Below the pieces are notes generated by a model, which had not been told where the DNA came from, made no database searches, and worked only from the letters and a program-made list of their open reading frames with translations. A stretch of DNA of 64,000 bases from Cellulosimicrobium funkei (GTDB lineage: Bacteria; Actinomycetota; Actinomycetes; Actinomycetales; Cellulomonadaceae): contig NZ_JNBQ01000003.1 in the NCBI RefSeq assembly GCF_001019615.1, positions 248,001-312,000 of the forward strand, written 5' to 3'. This document shows, piece by piece, positions 51,456-60,505 of this stretch (the first letter of the stretch is position 1; every line of letters begins with the position of its first letter). Both the position numbers and the translations under genes were made by a program.

Positions 51456-52925
51456 TCAGTTCGAGCTGCCGTTCGTCGACGACTCGCGCGACGGCGCGAG
51501 CTGGGTGCCCGCGAGGTTGGCGATGAGCTGGTTGATGTCGACGCCGGTGAGCTGCTTGATGACGCCCTGGCCCTCGCCGAGGACCGACGCGACGTTCTTC
51601 GTGACCGCGGACGCGCCGTCGGTCGAGACGACGGTCATGCCCTGGATGTTGCCGATCGGCTCGGCCGCGGCACGCACGATCTCCGGCAGGCGCTCGATGA
51701 GCTCCTGCACCAGGGCCGCCTCGCCGTACTTCTGGAGCGCGTCGGCCTTGGCGTCGGTCGCCACGGCCTCGGCGCGACCCTCGGCCTCGATCGCCGCGGC
51801 GCGCGCCTCACCCTCGGCCTTGATTCCGGCGGCGAGGGCGACCTGGCGGTCGCGCTCGGCCTCACCGGCGCGGCGCACGGCCTGCGCGGACGCCTCGGCG
51901 TCCTGGATCGCGGCCGTCTTGTTCGCCTCGGCGATGACGGTGCGCTTGTACGCGTCGGCCTCGGTCGCGGCGTTCGCGGCGTCACGGCGCGCGTTGGCCT
52001 CCTGGACCTCGGCGTACGCCTTGGCCTCGGCGGGCTTGCGGATCTCGATGTCGAGGCGCTCCTGCGTCACCCGGGCCTGCTCGGCGAGCGCCTCGCGCTC
52101 CTGCTGCGCGACGAGGCGGTCCTGCTCGGCGCGGGCGAGCTGGCCCGCGGCCTCGGCCTCGGCGTTCGCACGGTCGGTGTCGGCCTTGATCGCGGCGCGC
52201 TTGAGGTCGAGCGCCTTCTGGCGCTCGGCGATCTGCTCGGCCGCGTCGATGACGGCGAACTCCGAGGCGCGCTGCGCCTCGGCCTCGGAGACCTCGGCGA
52301 CCTGGCGGGCACGCGCCGACTCGGCGCGACCGAGGTTGGCGAGGTAGTCCGAGCCCGGCGTCGAGATGTCCGAGATGTTGAGCAGGTCGACCTGGAGGCC
52401 CTGCTCCGAGAGGTCGGCCTTGGTGGACTCGACCACGCGGTCGGACAGGCCCTTGCGGTCGGAGATGATCTGCTCGATCGTCATGTCGCCGACGATGGAG
52501 CGCAGCGAGCCCTCGAGGGACTCCTTGATGATCTCCGTCAGCGTGCCCTGCTGGGACAGGAAGCGCTGGGCCGCGCGACGCACGCCCTCCTCGTCACCAC
52601 GGACCTTGAAGTTGATGGACGCCTTGATGGCGATCTTGATGCGGTTCTTGTCCACGCCCTCGACCGTGATGCCGATCTGGCGCTGCTCGAGCGAGATGGA
52701 GAAGCCCTGCTGAAGGATCGGCCACACGAACGTGCGGCCGCCGACGACGACCTTCTGCCCGCTGCCCGCGGCCTCCTTGCGGCCCGCGCCGCGGCCGACG
52801 ATGACCAGGGCCTCGTTCGGCGGGACGCGGCGGATGCGCTTGCTGATGAAGATGACCACCGCGAAGAACGCGATGACCAGGGCGACGATCGCCAGGGTCG
52901 TGATGAGGTTCGTGTCGTCGAACAT
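51456..52925 (-). CDS. Flotillin (SPFH domain) protein
   Basis: A 489-residue protein with an N-terminal membrane anchor (about 8-30), the SPFH/band-7 domain (about 35-200) and a long Ala/Glu-rich coiled coil (about 200-400). It is the length of FloT/YqiK. Flotillins form membrane microdomains and usually pair with an NfeD protein, which is encoded just upstream. Little else about regulation can be seen. Confidence 0.93.
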   Translation of the reverse strand: MFDDTNLITTLAIVALVIAFFAVVIFISKRIRRVPPNEALVIVGRGAGRKEAAGSGQKVVVGGRTFVWPILQQGFSISLEQRQIGITVEGVDKNRIKIAIKASINFKVRGDEEGVRRAAQRFLSQQGTLTEIIKESLEGSLRSIVGDMTIEQIISDRKGLSDRVVESTKADLSEQGLQVDLLNISDISTPGSDYLANLGRAESARARQVAEVSEAEAQRASEFAVIDAAEQIAERQKALDLKRAAIKADTDRANAEAEAAGQLARAEQDRLVAQQEREALAEQARVTQERLDIEIRKPAEAKAYAEVQEANARRDAANAATEADAYKRTVIAEANKTAAIQDAEASAQAVRRAGEAERDRQVALAAGIKAEGEARAAAIEAEGRAEAVATDAKADALQKYGEAALVQELIERLPEIVRAAAEPIGNIQGMTVVSTDGASAVTKNVASVLGEGQGVIKQLTGVDINQLIANLAGTQLAPSRESSTNGSSN

Positions 52926-53093
52926 GGTCCGCGCCGGGGCGCGTCTCCTTCCGTGGGTGCGGGCAGGTCAGGGCGTGCGGCAGTGCTCGGTGGCCAGGCC
53001 GGGTGGTGCCCGGCCGGCCCGCCGGTGGTGCGTGCGGGTGCGCGGCACCCACGGGTCGACGCGCGGGGCGTCGCTGTCGGTCCTCGGAGGACC

Positions 53094-53564
53094 TCAGTCG
53101 TTGGGGTAGTGGCGCTGGACGCGCACGCGGCTCCCGGACTGCTCGAGCACGACGACGCGCGCGCCCTCCGGGATCGGCTCGTCCGCCCACGCGAGACGGC
53201 GCTCCAGCTCGTGCGCGGCGTCGAGCGAGACCTCGCCGCGCGCCGGGTCGATCGCGGTCGTCGCGGTGCCCTGCACGCCGACGAGCGACGTCGGGACGCC
53301 GTCCTCCGACTCCCGCAGATGCTTGACCAGCGCCTGGACCAGCACCATCACGACCAGTGCCACGACGAGCGACCCCACGTACGCGAGCCACGTCGGCAGG
53401 TCGTTGGACGCCACGATCACGCCGACGGCCCCGAAGACCACACCACCCACGCCGAGCGACGTCCCGGACACGGCGCCGTCACCCAGGTCGACGATCTCGC
53501 CGACGAGCAGCGAGAGGAGCAGGAGGGCGAGTCCGGCGATGCCGATGACGATGAACGCGATCAT
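53094..53564 (-). CDS. NfeD-like membrane protein
   Basis: A 156-residue protein with three membrane segments (about 2-22, 38-52 and 62-85) and a C-terminal OB-fold (about 95-150, VGVQGTATTAIDPARGEV then RVRVQRHY). This is the short NfeD without the protease domain. Good AAGGGG site before the ATG at 53564. It lies 168 bp upstream of flotillin on the same strand. Confidence 0.87.
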   Translation of the reverse strand: MIAFIVIGIAGLALLLLSLLVGEIVDLGDGAVSGTSLGVGGVVFGAVGVIVASNDLPTWLAYVGSLVVALVVMVLVQALVKHLRESEDGVPTSLVGVQGTATTAIDPARGEVSLDAAHELERRLAWADEPIPEGARVVVLEQSGSRVRVQRHYPND

Positions 53565-53755
53565 GCGAGGTCCCCTTGCTGCGGCGGGCGGCCGTGCGTG
53601 TGTCGGTGCCGTGCGGACGGCCGTGCGGACCGTCGTGTCGACGTGGCGTGTGGAGTTGTCGTGAACGTACGCACACCCTATCGTGACCCGACCGTGCCGA
53701 GAGCCCGCCCAAGCCGTCCGGGCATGGGGAGCACTCCCCAAGGTCCGACGCGCGG

Positions 53756-54811
53756 TCAGGACCCGAGCTCGTCCAGCAGCCGCAGGAGGTTCGCGCGCGC
53801 GGTGCCGGCGTACCCCTCGACCCAGTCGCCCTCGTAGGCGCGCGGTACGACCTCCACGGTGAGGACGCACGCGAGGTACGCCCGGTACAGGCTCAGCCGC
53901 GTCCAGGCCTCGGGATCGCCCGACCCCGGCGTGCCGTCGCCCAGGCCGAGGTCGCCGCCGGCGGCGACGTAGCCTGCGAGCAGGTCGGCGTCGACCGCGC
54001 CGGCGCCGAGCTGGTCCGCGCCGGCCAGCTCGAAGAGCGGGTCTCCCCACAGCGACCGCTCGGCGTCGAGCACCCCGGCGATCGCGAGGTCGGTCGCGTC
54101 GCGGGGCCCGTCCGCCGCGTCGTCGGTGCGGCCGAGCAGCACGTTCCCCGGCCACAGGTCCGCGTGCACCAGCCGGGGGACCGTCACCCGGGCGAGCAGG
54201 TCGCGGTGGCGCGCGACGGCGTCGCGCACCCGGGCCTCGGGGAGGGTCACGCCCCACCGGCGCGCGTCGTCGAGCACGGCCCCGACCATGCGCGCGAACG
54301 CGCCGGGCCACGTCGCCGCGGCGAGGTCCGACGCCGAGGCCGGGTACCCGAACCGGTCGCCCGTGATCCGGTGCAGCCGGGCCATGAACGACCCGAGCCC
54401 GCGGCGCACGACCGCGGTGGCCGTGGCGTCGAGCTCGCGACCGCTCCACAGGGCGCCGTCGACGAACGTGACGACGAGCGCGTCGCCGTCCACGTGCTCG
54501 CGCGTGAGGTCGGCGTGCAGCACGCGCGGGACGGGGAGCCCGGCGGCGTGGGCCGCCCGGTAGGCGGCGTCCTCCGTGGTGAGGATGCCGTGCTCGTAGC
54601 GCAGCAGGCGCGACGTGTCCGCCCCGGTGACCTTGACGACGACGCGCGCGGGGACGCCGTCGGGCAGCGGTCTCCCGGGCGTCGCGGCGAGGTCCACGGC
54701 GAACACGCTCGCGAACATCCCACCGCTCAGCGGCTCGACGCGGACGGCCTCGCCGAGCGGCGCCACGAGAGCCGCGACCTGGTCCTGCGTGACCGACGCC
54801 TTGGTGAGCAC
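53756..54811 (-). CDS. Aminoglycoside-phosphotransferase (APH) family kinase
   Basis: A 351-residue kinase-like protein. The catalytic HADLWPGN is at 216-223 (Asp218 as base, Asn223 for Mg), and LDAERSLWGD (Asp249) is the DFG equivalent. It could phosphorylate a sugar, an amine or an antibiotic; there is no sequence feature that shows resistance. GTG start at 54811. The neighbouring RecQ gene is on the same strand, 40 bp upstream. Confidence 0.85.
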   Translation of the reverse strand: MLTKASVTQDQVAALVAPLGEAVRVEPLSGGMFASVFAVDLAATPGRPLPDGVPARVVVKVTGADTSRLLRYEHGILTTEDAAYRAAHAAGLPVPRVLHADLTREHVDGDALVVTFVDGALWSGRELDATATAVVRRGLGSFMARLHRITGDRFGYPASASDLAAATWPGAFARMVGAVLDDARRWGVTLPEARVRDAVARHRDLLARVTVPRLVHADLWPGNVLLGRTDDAADGPRDATDLAIAGVLDAERSLWGDPLFELAGADQLGAGAVDADLLAGYVAAGGDLGLGDGTPGSGDPEAWTRLSLYRAYLACVLTVEVVPRAYEGDWVEGYAGTARANLLRLLDELGS

Positions 54812-54851
54812 GCGGCGATGCTACCGGCCCCGTACGCGCCCCCGGGCCCGG

Positions 54852-56483
54852 TCAGGACGGGGTGAGGAGGTCCTGCTCGGCCACGGCGTCGAGGCTCAGC
54901 GTCCGGTACCCGTGGGTCTCGAAGAGGACGGTCACCCGGTCGTCGCCCTCGTACCCCATGACCGTTCCCGCACCGAACTCCGGGTGCTGCACCGTGGTGC
55001 CGGTCGACCAGGGGGCGGAGCGGTCGTCGGCCGACCGCTCGGCGGCCGTGCCGGCCCAGCAGGTGTCGCAGCGGCCGCACGGCTCGGGCAGGTCCTCCCC
55101 GAGGTACGCGAGCAGGAACTGGCGGCGGCACTGCGTGGTCTCGGCGTACGCGCGCATCATCTGCAGGCGCGAGTCGTCGACCCGGCGCCTGGCCTCCGCG
55201 AGCTCGTGCGCGACGTCGGCCACCGCGGCCGGGCGCGCGTCCTCGCCAGCGAGAGCCCGCGCGTCCTCCACGAGCGCGCGCAGGCGCGCGAGGCGCCGGG
55301 GCAGCCGCGCCCGCCCGCCCGGCGCCGAGGATCCCGGCGCCTGGTCGTCCGGACCACCCCGGCTCAGGGCGCGCGCGACCTCGCGCAGGTCGTCGCGGTC
55401 GGGCACGCCGACCGCGAAGTAGCGCTGCAGACCCAGGTCCTCCGGCCGGTAGAACAGCACCGCGACGGCGGGCTCGCCGTCGCGGCCCGCGCGCCCGACC
55501 TCCTGGTAGTAGGAGTCCGGGGAGCCGGGGACGTCCGCGTGCACGACGAACCGCACGTCCGGCTTGTCGATGCCCATGCCGAACGCGGAGGTCGCGACGA
55601 CGACGTCGAGCTCGTCCTCGGTGAAGCGCCGCTGGGCCTCGTCGCGCTCGGCCCGCCGCAGCCCGCCGTGGTAGGCGGCGGTGCGCAACCCCGCCTGCGC
55701 GAGCACGTCCGCGACCTCGGTCGTGCGGCGCCGCGTGCCGACGTAGACGATCCCGACGCCGTGCTCCGCCTCCGCGCGCACGCGCTCCACGACCGCGCGG
55801 TCCTTGTCCGCCGCCTCGACGGCGCGGACGACCTCCAGCGCGATCCCCGGGCGGGCGAACCCGCGGACGATCACCGCGGCGTCGCGCAGGTGCAGGCGCT
55901 CCGCCACGTCCTCGCGCACCGGCGGGGACGCCGTCGCGGTGAGCGCGAGCACGGGCGGCCGCGGGTCCAGGGTGTCGAGGCGCTCGCCCACCCGGAGGTA
56001 CTCGGGCCGGAAGTCGTGCCCCCAGGTCGAGACGCAGTGCGCCTCGTCGACCGCGACGAGGCTGGGCCGGGCCGCGCGGACGGCGTCGAGGACCTCGTCG
56101 TTGGCGAGCTGCTCGGGCGACAGGAAGAGGAACTCGAGCTCGCCCGACGCGGCAGCCTCGAGCGCGGCGCGGCGCTCGGCCGCGGGCACGGCCGAGCTCA
56201 CGGCGGCGGCCCGCGCGTCGTCGTCGCCGAGCTCGAGCAGGGAGCGCACCTGGTCCTGCTGGAGCGCGATGAGCGGCGAGACGACGAGCGTCGGCCCGGG
56301 CAGCTCGAGGCCCGGGACCTGGTAGACCGCCGACTTGCCGGCCCCGGTCGGCAGGACGAGCAGGACGTCGCGCCCGTCGAGGAGCGCGGAGATCGCCTCG
56401 CGCTGCCCGGGGCGCAGGTCGCGGTAGCCGAAGACCTCCCGGGCGGTGACGCGGACGTCGGCGAGGGTGGGCTCGTCCGTCAC
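54852..56483 (-). CDS. recQ: RecQ family ATP-dependent DNA helicase
   Basis: A 543-residue helicase. Walker A is PTGAGKS (Lys50), followed by VDEAHCVSTWGHDFRPEY, ALTATA, and QEVGRAGRDG. The zinc site Cys residues are in CRRQFLLAYLGE, CGRCDTCW. No HRDC domain follows. GTG start overlapping the pyruvate dehydrogenase stop (GTGA). Shorter than E. coli RecQ. Confidence 0.94.
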   Translation of the reverse strand: MTDEPTLADVRVTAREVFGYRDLRPGQREAISALLDGRDVLLVLPTGAGKSAVYQVPGLELPGPTLVVSPLIALQQDQVRSLLELGDDDARAAAVSSAVPAAERRAALEAAASGELEFLFLSPEQLANDEVLDAVRAARPSLVAVDEAHCVSTWGHDFRPEYLRVGERLDTLDPRPPVLALTATASPPVREDVAERLHLRDAAVIVRGFARPGIALEVVRAVEAADKDRAVVERVRAEAEHGVGIVYVGTRRRTTEVADVLAQAGLRTAAYHGGLRRAERDEAQRRFTEDELDVVVATSAFGMGIDKPDVRFVVHADVPGSPDSYYQEVGRAGRDGEPAVAVLFYRPEDLGLQRYFAVGVPDRDDLREVARALSRGGPDDQAPGSSAPGGRARLPRRLARLRALVEDARALAGEDARPAAVADVAHELAEARRRVDDSRLQMMRAYAETTQCRRQFLLAYLGEDLPEPCGRCDTCWAGTAAERSADDRSAPWSTGTTVQHPEFGAGTVMGYEGDDRVTVLFETHGYRTLSLDAVAEQDLLTPS

Positions 56484-58288
56484 GGGCGAGGCACGTTGCG
56501 CAGGTTGGCGCGCGCCATCGACACGACCTCGCCCATGCCGCCGCCGAGGACCTCCTTGCTCATCGCGACCGCGAACCCGCGGACCTGGCCCGCGGTGATG
56601 TTCGGCGGGATCGAGAGCGCGCGGGGGTCGGTCACGACGTCGACGAGCGCCGGCCCAGGCCTGTTGAGCGCCTCCTGGAGGGCGCGGCGCAGGTCCTTCG
56701 GCTTCTCGACGCGCACGGCCGGGATGCCGATCGCGTTCGCGACCGCGGCGTAGTCCACGTGCGGCGACTCGGTGCCGAACATCGGCAGGCCGTCGACGAG
56801 CATCTCCAGGCGCACCATGCCGAGGCTCGCGTTGTCGAAGAGGACGACCTTGACCGGCAGGTCGTAGTGCTTGAGCGTGACCAGCTCGCCGAGCAGCATC
56901 GAGAGCCCGCCGTCGCCGGACATCGCGACGACCTGGCGTTCGCGGCCCCCTTCACGCCCAGCGGCCGCGACGCCGATCGCGTGGGGGAGCGCGTTGGCCA
57001 TCGAGCCGTGGATGAACGACCCGATGACGCGGCGCTTCCCGTTGGGCGTGATGTACCGCGCGGCCCACACGTTGCACATGCCCGTGTCGACGGTGAACAC
57101 CGCGTCGTCGGAGGCGACCTGGTCGAGCGTGTCGGCCACGAACTCGGGGTGGATCGGCGTCGTGCGCTCGACCTTCTTCGTGTACGCCCCGACGACGCCG
57201 GTCATCGCCTTCTCGTGCTTGGCGACCATGGAGTCGAGGAACTTGCGCGACCGCGCCTTCTTCACGAGCGGCAGGAGCGCGCGCACCGTCTCGCCCACGT
57301 CGCCCACGACGGCGAGGTCCAGGCGCGTGCGGCGCCCGAGGTGCGTCGGGTCGACGTCGACCTGGGCCGTGCGGACCGACTCGGGGAGGAACTGGTCGTA
57401 CGGGAAGTCGGTGCCGAGCAGCACGAGGAGGTCGCAGTCGTGCATGGCGTCGAACGCGGCGCCGTAGCCGAGGAGGCCGGACATGCCGACGTCGAACGGG
57501 TTGTCGTACTGGATGAACTCCTTGCCGCGCAGCGAGTGGCCCACGGGCGCGGCGATCTTGTCGGCGAGCGCGATCACGTCGTCGTGCGCGCCGCGCACGC
57601 CCGCGCCGGCGAAGATCGTCACCTTCTTCGCGGCGTCGATCGCGTCCGCGAGCTGCTGGACGGCGGTCGCGTCGGGGACGACGCGCGGGGGCGCGGGCCG
57701 GCACGCGACGTCGGGCACGGCGGCCGGGGCGTCGAGGTCGGCGACGTCACCGGGGAGCGTGAGGACGGAGACGCCGCGCGCGCCGTACGCGTGGTGGATC
57801 GCGGAGTTGATGACGCGCGGCGCCTGGTCGGCGCTCGAGATCATCTCCGAGTAGACGGAGCACTCCGTGAACAGGCGGTCGGGGTGGGTCTCCTGGAAGA
57901 ACCCGGTGCCGATCTGCTTGCTCGGGATGTGGCTCGCGATGGCGAGCACGGGCACGCGCGACCGGTTGGCGTCGTAGAGGCCGTTGATGAGGTGCAGGTT
58001 GCCCGGCCCGCACGACCCCGCGCACACCGCGAGGCTGCCCGTGACCTCGGCCTCCGCGGCCGCCGCGAACGCCGCCGCCTCCTCGTGGCGCACGTGGATC
58101 CACTCGATGCCCTTGCCCACGTTCTCGCCCGTGTTGGACCGGTGCACCGCGTCGACCACGGGGTTGAGGCTGTCGCCGACGATGCCGTAGATCCGGCGCA
58201 CCCCCGCCTCGATGAGCTGCGCGACGAGCAGGTCCGCGACCGTGCGGTTGCGCTTGTCCTGCGGGGAGCGACCGATTCCGAACGGCAT
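56480..58288 (-). CDS. poxB: Pyruvate dehydrogenase (quinone), PoxB-like, thiamine-diphosphate enzyme
   Basis: A 602-residue enzyme that decarboxylates pyruvate to acetate and passes electrons to the quinone pool. The TPP-binding N-domain has the catalytic Glu in RHEEAAAFAA (about 71-80), the FAD-binding middle domain runs at about 200-330, and the C-terminal GDGGLSMLLGEL with FDN completes the diphosphate site. GGAGGTA precedes the ATG at 58288. It is translationally coupled to recQ. Confidence 0.93.
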   Translation of the reverse strand: MPFGIGRSPQDKRNRTVADLLVAQLIEAGVRRIYGIVGDSLNPVVDAVHRSNTGENVGKGIEWIHVRHEEAAAFAAAAEAEVTGSLAVCAGSCGPGNLHLINGLYDANRSRVPVLAIASHIPSKQIGTGFFQETHPDRLFTECSVYSEMISSADQAPRVINSAIHHAYGARGVSVLTLPGDVADLDAPAAVPDVACRPAPPRVVPDATAVQQLADAIDAAKKVTIFAGAGVRGAHDDVIALADKIAAPVGHSLRGKEFIQYDNPFDVGMSGLLGYGAAFDAMHDCDLLVLLGTDFPYDQFLPESVRTAQVDVDPTHLGRRTRLDLAVVGDVGETVRALLPLVKKARSRKFLDSMVAKHEKAMTGVVGAYTKKVERTTPIHPEFVADTLDQVASDDAVFTVDTGMCNVWAARYITPNGKRRVIGSFIHGSMANALPHAIGVAAAGREGGRERQVVAMSGDGGLSMLLGELVTLKHYDLPVKVVLFDNASLGMVRLEMLVDGLPMFGTESPHVDYAAVANAIGIPAVRVEKPKDLRRALQEALNRPGPALVDVVTDPRALSIPPNITAGQVRGFAVAMSKEVLGGGMGEVVSMARANLRNVPRP

Positions 58289-58400
58289 GACGTACCTCCA
58301 GCGGGTGGGCTCGGGTTCGTCTCCATCGTGCGCCGGGGGCGCGCGCGCCGCAGCGTGAGGCGGCGTCTCGTGCGTCACGGTCGCGGCGCGCCCCGCCCGG

Positions 58401-58492
58401 CGTCGAACCCGGGGTTGCCGCACCCCAGGTCGCCGAACCCGGGGATGTCCCCGGGTTCGGCACGGTCCTGGGTGACAACCCCGGGTTCGACG
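58401..58492. terminator. 92 bp nested palindrome upstream of poxB
   Basis: 46-nt imperfect arms with nested copies of CGAACCCGGGG (58404, 58434) and CCCCGGGTTCG (58449, 58479). It is 35 bp after the stop of the thioredoxin-reductase-like gene and 112 bp before the poxB start, so it may end transcription of the former. The same word occurs in the palindrome at 32886. Confidence 0.8.
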
Positions 58493-58527
58493 ACGGCCCC
58501 GGGGCCGCGGACGGCGGCGGCTCGGCG

Positions 58528-59502
58528 TCAGGCCCGGGCCGCTGCGGACGGGGTGCGACGGCGCGCGACGGCGGCCGCGGCGTCGGTCAGCGCGAGCTCC
58601 CCGTGGATCCCCGCGCCGGCCATGACCCCCGCCGCGGCGGACGCGCCGACCTGGGCCATGAGGTCGCTCGAGTTGCCTGCGGCCCACACGCCCGGGACGG
58701 CGGTCTGGCCGCGCGGGTCGGCGGGCACGAACCGCCCGAAGGGCTGCTCCTCGAGGGTGCCGCCGAGCTGCTCGAACAGCTCGCCGCGCGCGACGAACCG
58801 CGGCCCGACGACGACGGCGTCCACCGCGAACGACGTCTCGTCCGCGAGGACGACCGACCGCACGGCCCGGCCCTCGACGTCGAGGCGCGCGACCTCGCCC
58901 TCGACCACGCGCACGCCGAGCGCCGAGAGCTGCTCCCACGTGGCGTCGTCGAGGTCGGGCGCGGTGTGCTGGAAGAGCGTGACGTGCGGCGTGAGCTGGC
59001 GGAACAGCAGCACCTGGTGCGCCGCGGCGGGCCCGGTCGCGAGCACCGCGATCCGCTGCCCCCGCACCTCCCACCCGTGGCAGAACGGGCAGTGCAGCAC
59101 GCTCGACCCCCAGCCCTCGCGGACCCCGGGGACGGCGGGGAGCTCGTCCACGAGCCCCGTCGCGAGCAGGACGCGGCGTGCCCGGACGGTCGCGCCGTCG
59201 TCGAGCGTCAGCACGAAGCCGGACTCGGCGTCGGCGGAGGCGTGGGCAACACGCGCGTCGCGGACCTCGGCGCCGTAGCCCTCCGCCTCGGCGCGACCCG
59301 CGGTGAGCAGCTCGCGCGGCGGGACGCCCTCACGCCCCAGCAGGTTGTGCGCGCCCTCCGCGGGCGCGTTGCGCGGCTCGCCGGCGTCGAGCACGACGAC
59401 GGAGCGCAGCGACCGCGCGAGCGTCACCGCGGCGCTCAGCCCGGCGGGCCCGCCGCCGACGATCGCGACGTCGTGGACGGTGTTCTGGGTGGTGGTGTCC
59501 AT
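58528..59502 (-). CDS. Thioredoxin-reductase-like FAD oxidoreductase
   Basis: A 324-residue flavoprotein with the FAD motif GGGPAGL at 16-22 and the redox pair Cys138-Pro-Phe-Cys141 in HCPFCHGWE. The second dinucleotide motif is degenerate (LATGPAAAHQ), which differs from classical TrxB. No thioredoxin gene is adjacent. Closest to single-domain TrxR-like proteins of unknown substrate. ATG at 59502. Confidence 0.86.
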   Translation of the reverse strand: MDTTTQNTVHDVAIVGGGPAGLSAAVTLARSLRSVVVLDAGEPRNAPAEGAHNLLGREGVPPRELLTAGRAEAEGYGAEVRDARVAHASADAESGFVLTLDDGATVRARRVLLATGLVDELPAVPGVREGWGSSVLHCPFCHGWEVRGQRIAVLATGPAAAHQVLLFRQLTPHVTLFQHTAPDLDDATWEQLSALGVRVVEGEVARLDVEGRAVRSVVLADETSFAVDAVVVGPRFVARGELFEQLGGTLEEQPFGRFVPADPRGQTAVPGVWAAGNSSDLMAQVGASAAAGVMAGAGIHGELALTDAAAAVARRRTPSAAARA

Positions 59503-59528
59503 GTCTCTCCTCAGCAGGGGAAGGGGTT

Positions 59529-59591
59529 CGCTGAGTGCATGAGATAGTCGCGAGGATCGGCCAGGACGGCGACTATTTCGTGCACTCAGCG
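59529..59591. terminator. Long palindrome overlapping the methyltransferase stop codon
   Basis: 23-nt arms (59529-59551 and 59569-59591) with two mismatches and a 17-nt loop. The TGA of the methyltransferase (59586-59588, minus strand) is inside the right arm. It is followed closely by the start region of the FAD protein. Confidence 0.75.
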
Positions 59592-60458
59592 GGGGCGACG
59601 GGCGGCCCAGACGATGCGGCCGCCGTGGGCTCCGACGGTGTGTGCGGGTCCCGGGTCGGCGGGGTTCGTCGCCATGAGCACCGCGTCGAGCGCGGCGAGG
59701 TCGTCGGGGTCGAGGTGGTCGGCGAGGTGCTCGCGCTGGCGGGTCGTGGTTGCGTGCGCCCAGCGCGTCACGTCCGGCCCGGGCGGCACGACGGCGGTCG
59801 GCTCGCGCCGGTCGACGACCTCCAGCCCGGCATCGGTCAGGTAGGGCGTCCAGTCGGGGTAGCGGTTCCAGCCCGCCTGGTTCAGCGCGCGCTCGAGGTG
59901 GGCGGCGAGGTCGGGGCGCGCGACGTCGTCGGGCAGGACGGGCGTGGTGGCGGTCATCTCGACGACGACGAGCAGGCCGCCGGGCACGAGCGCGTCGTGG
60001 GCCTCGCGCAGGACGCGCGCCGGGTCGGCGACGTGGTGCAGCGACGCGGACGCCCACACCACGTCGGCCGTGCCGACGTCCGGCCAGCCGGCGTCGAGGT
60101 CGGCCTCGACCGTCCGCACCCGGTTCTCGAGGCCGGTCCCGGGGAGCCTGGAGCGCAGCCGCTCGAGCATCTCCGCGTCGGCGTCGACCGCGACGACGTC
60201 CGCGTCCGGGAACGCGCGCGCGAGCGCCCGGGTCCCCGTGCCGGTGCCCGCGCCGAGGTCGACGACGGTCCGCGTCGGGCGCGGCGCGTGCGCGACGGCG
60301 ACCGCGACGGCCTGGTCGAGCAGCGTCCCGAACACCGACGCGTCGAGCTCGAGCAGCTCGGCCAGCCCGTCCGCGTCGTGGCCGTGCGGGGCGTGGTCGT
60401 GCCCGTGATCGGGCCCATGGCCGTGGCCGTGACGGTGGTCGTGCCGAGGGGAGTCCAT
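59586..60458 (-). CDS. SAM-dependent methyltransferase with His-rich N-terminus
   Basis: A 290-residue class I methyltransferase: VVDLGAGTGTGTRALARAF (about 65-83) is motif I and WASASLHHVADPARVLREA a later block. The first 30 residues have about a dozen His with Gly/Asp (HDHRHGHGHGPDHGHDH), which suggests metal binding. The substrate is unknown. Divergent from an XRE-cupin regulator with only 47 bp in between. Confidence 0.86.
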   Translation of the reverse strand: MDSPRHDHRHGHGHGPDHGHDHAPHGHDADGLAELLELDASVFGTLLDQAVAVAVAHAPRPTRTVVDLGAGTGTGTRALARAFPDADVVAVDADAEMLERLRSRLPGTGLENRVRTVEADLDAGWPDVGTADVVWASASLHHVADPARVLREAHDALVPGGLLVVVEMTATTPVLPDDVARPDLAAHLERALNQAGWNRYPDWTPYLTDAGLEVVDRREPTAVVPPGPDVTRWAHATTTRQREHLADHLDPDDLAALDAVLMATNPADPGPAHTVGAHGGRIVWAARRPR

Positions 60459-60505
60459 GCCTCCACCGTAGGACCATTCTGCGCCTGAGACATAGGATCT
60501 TGCTC

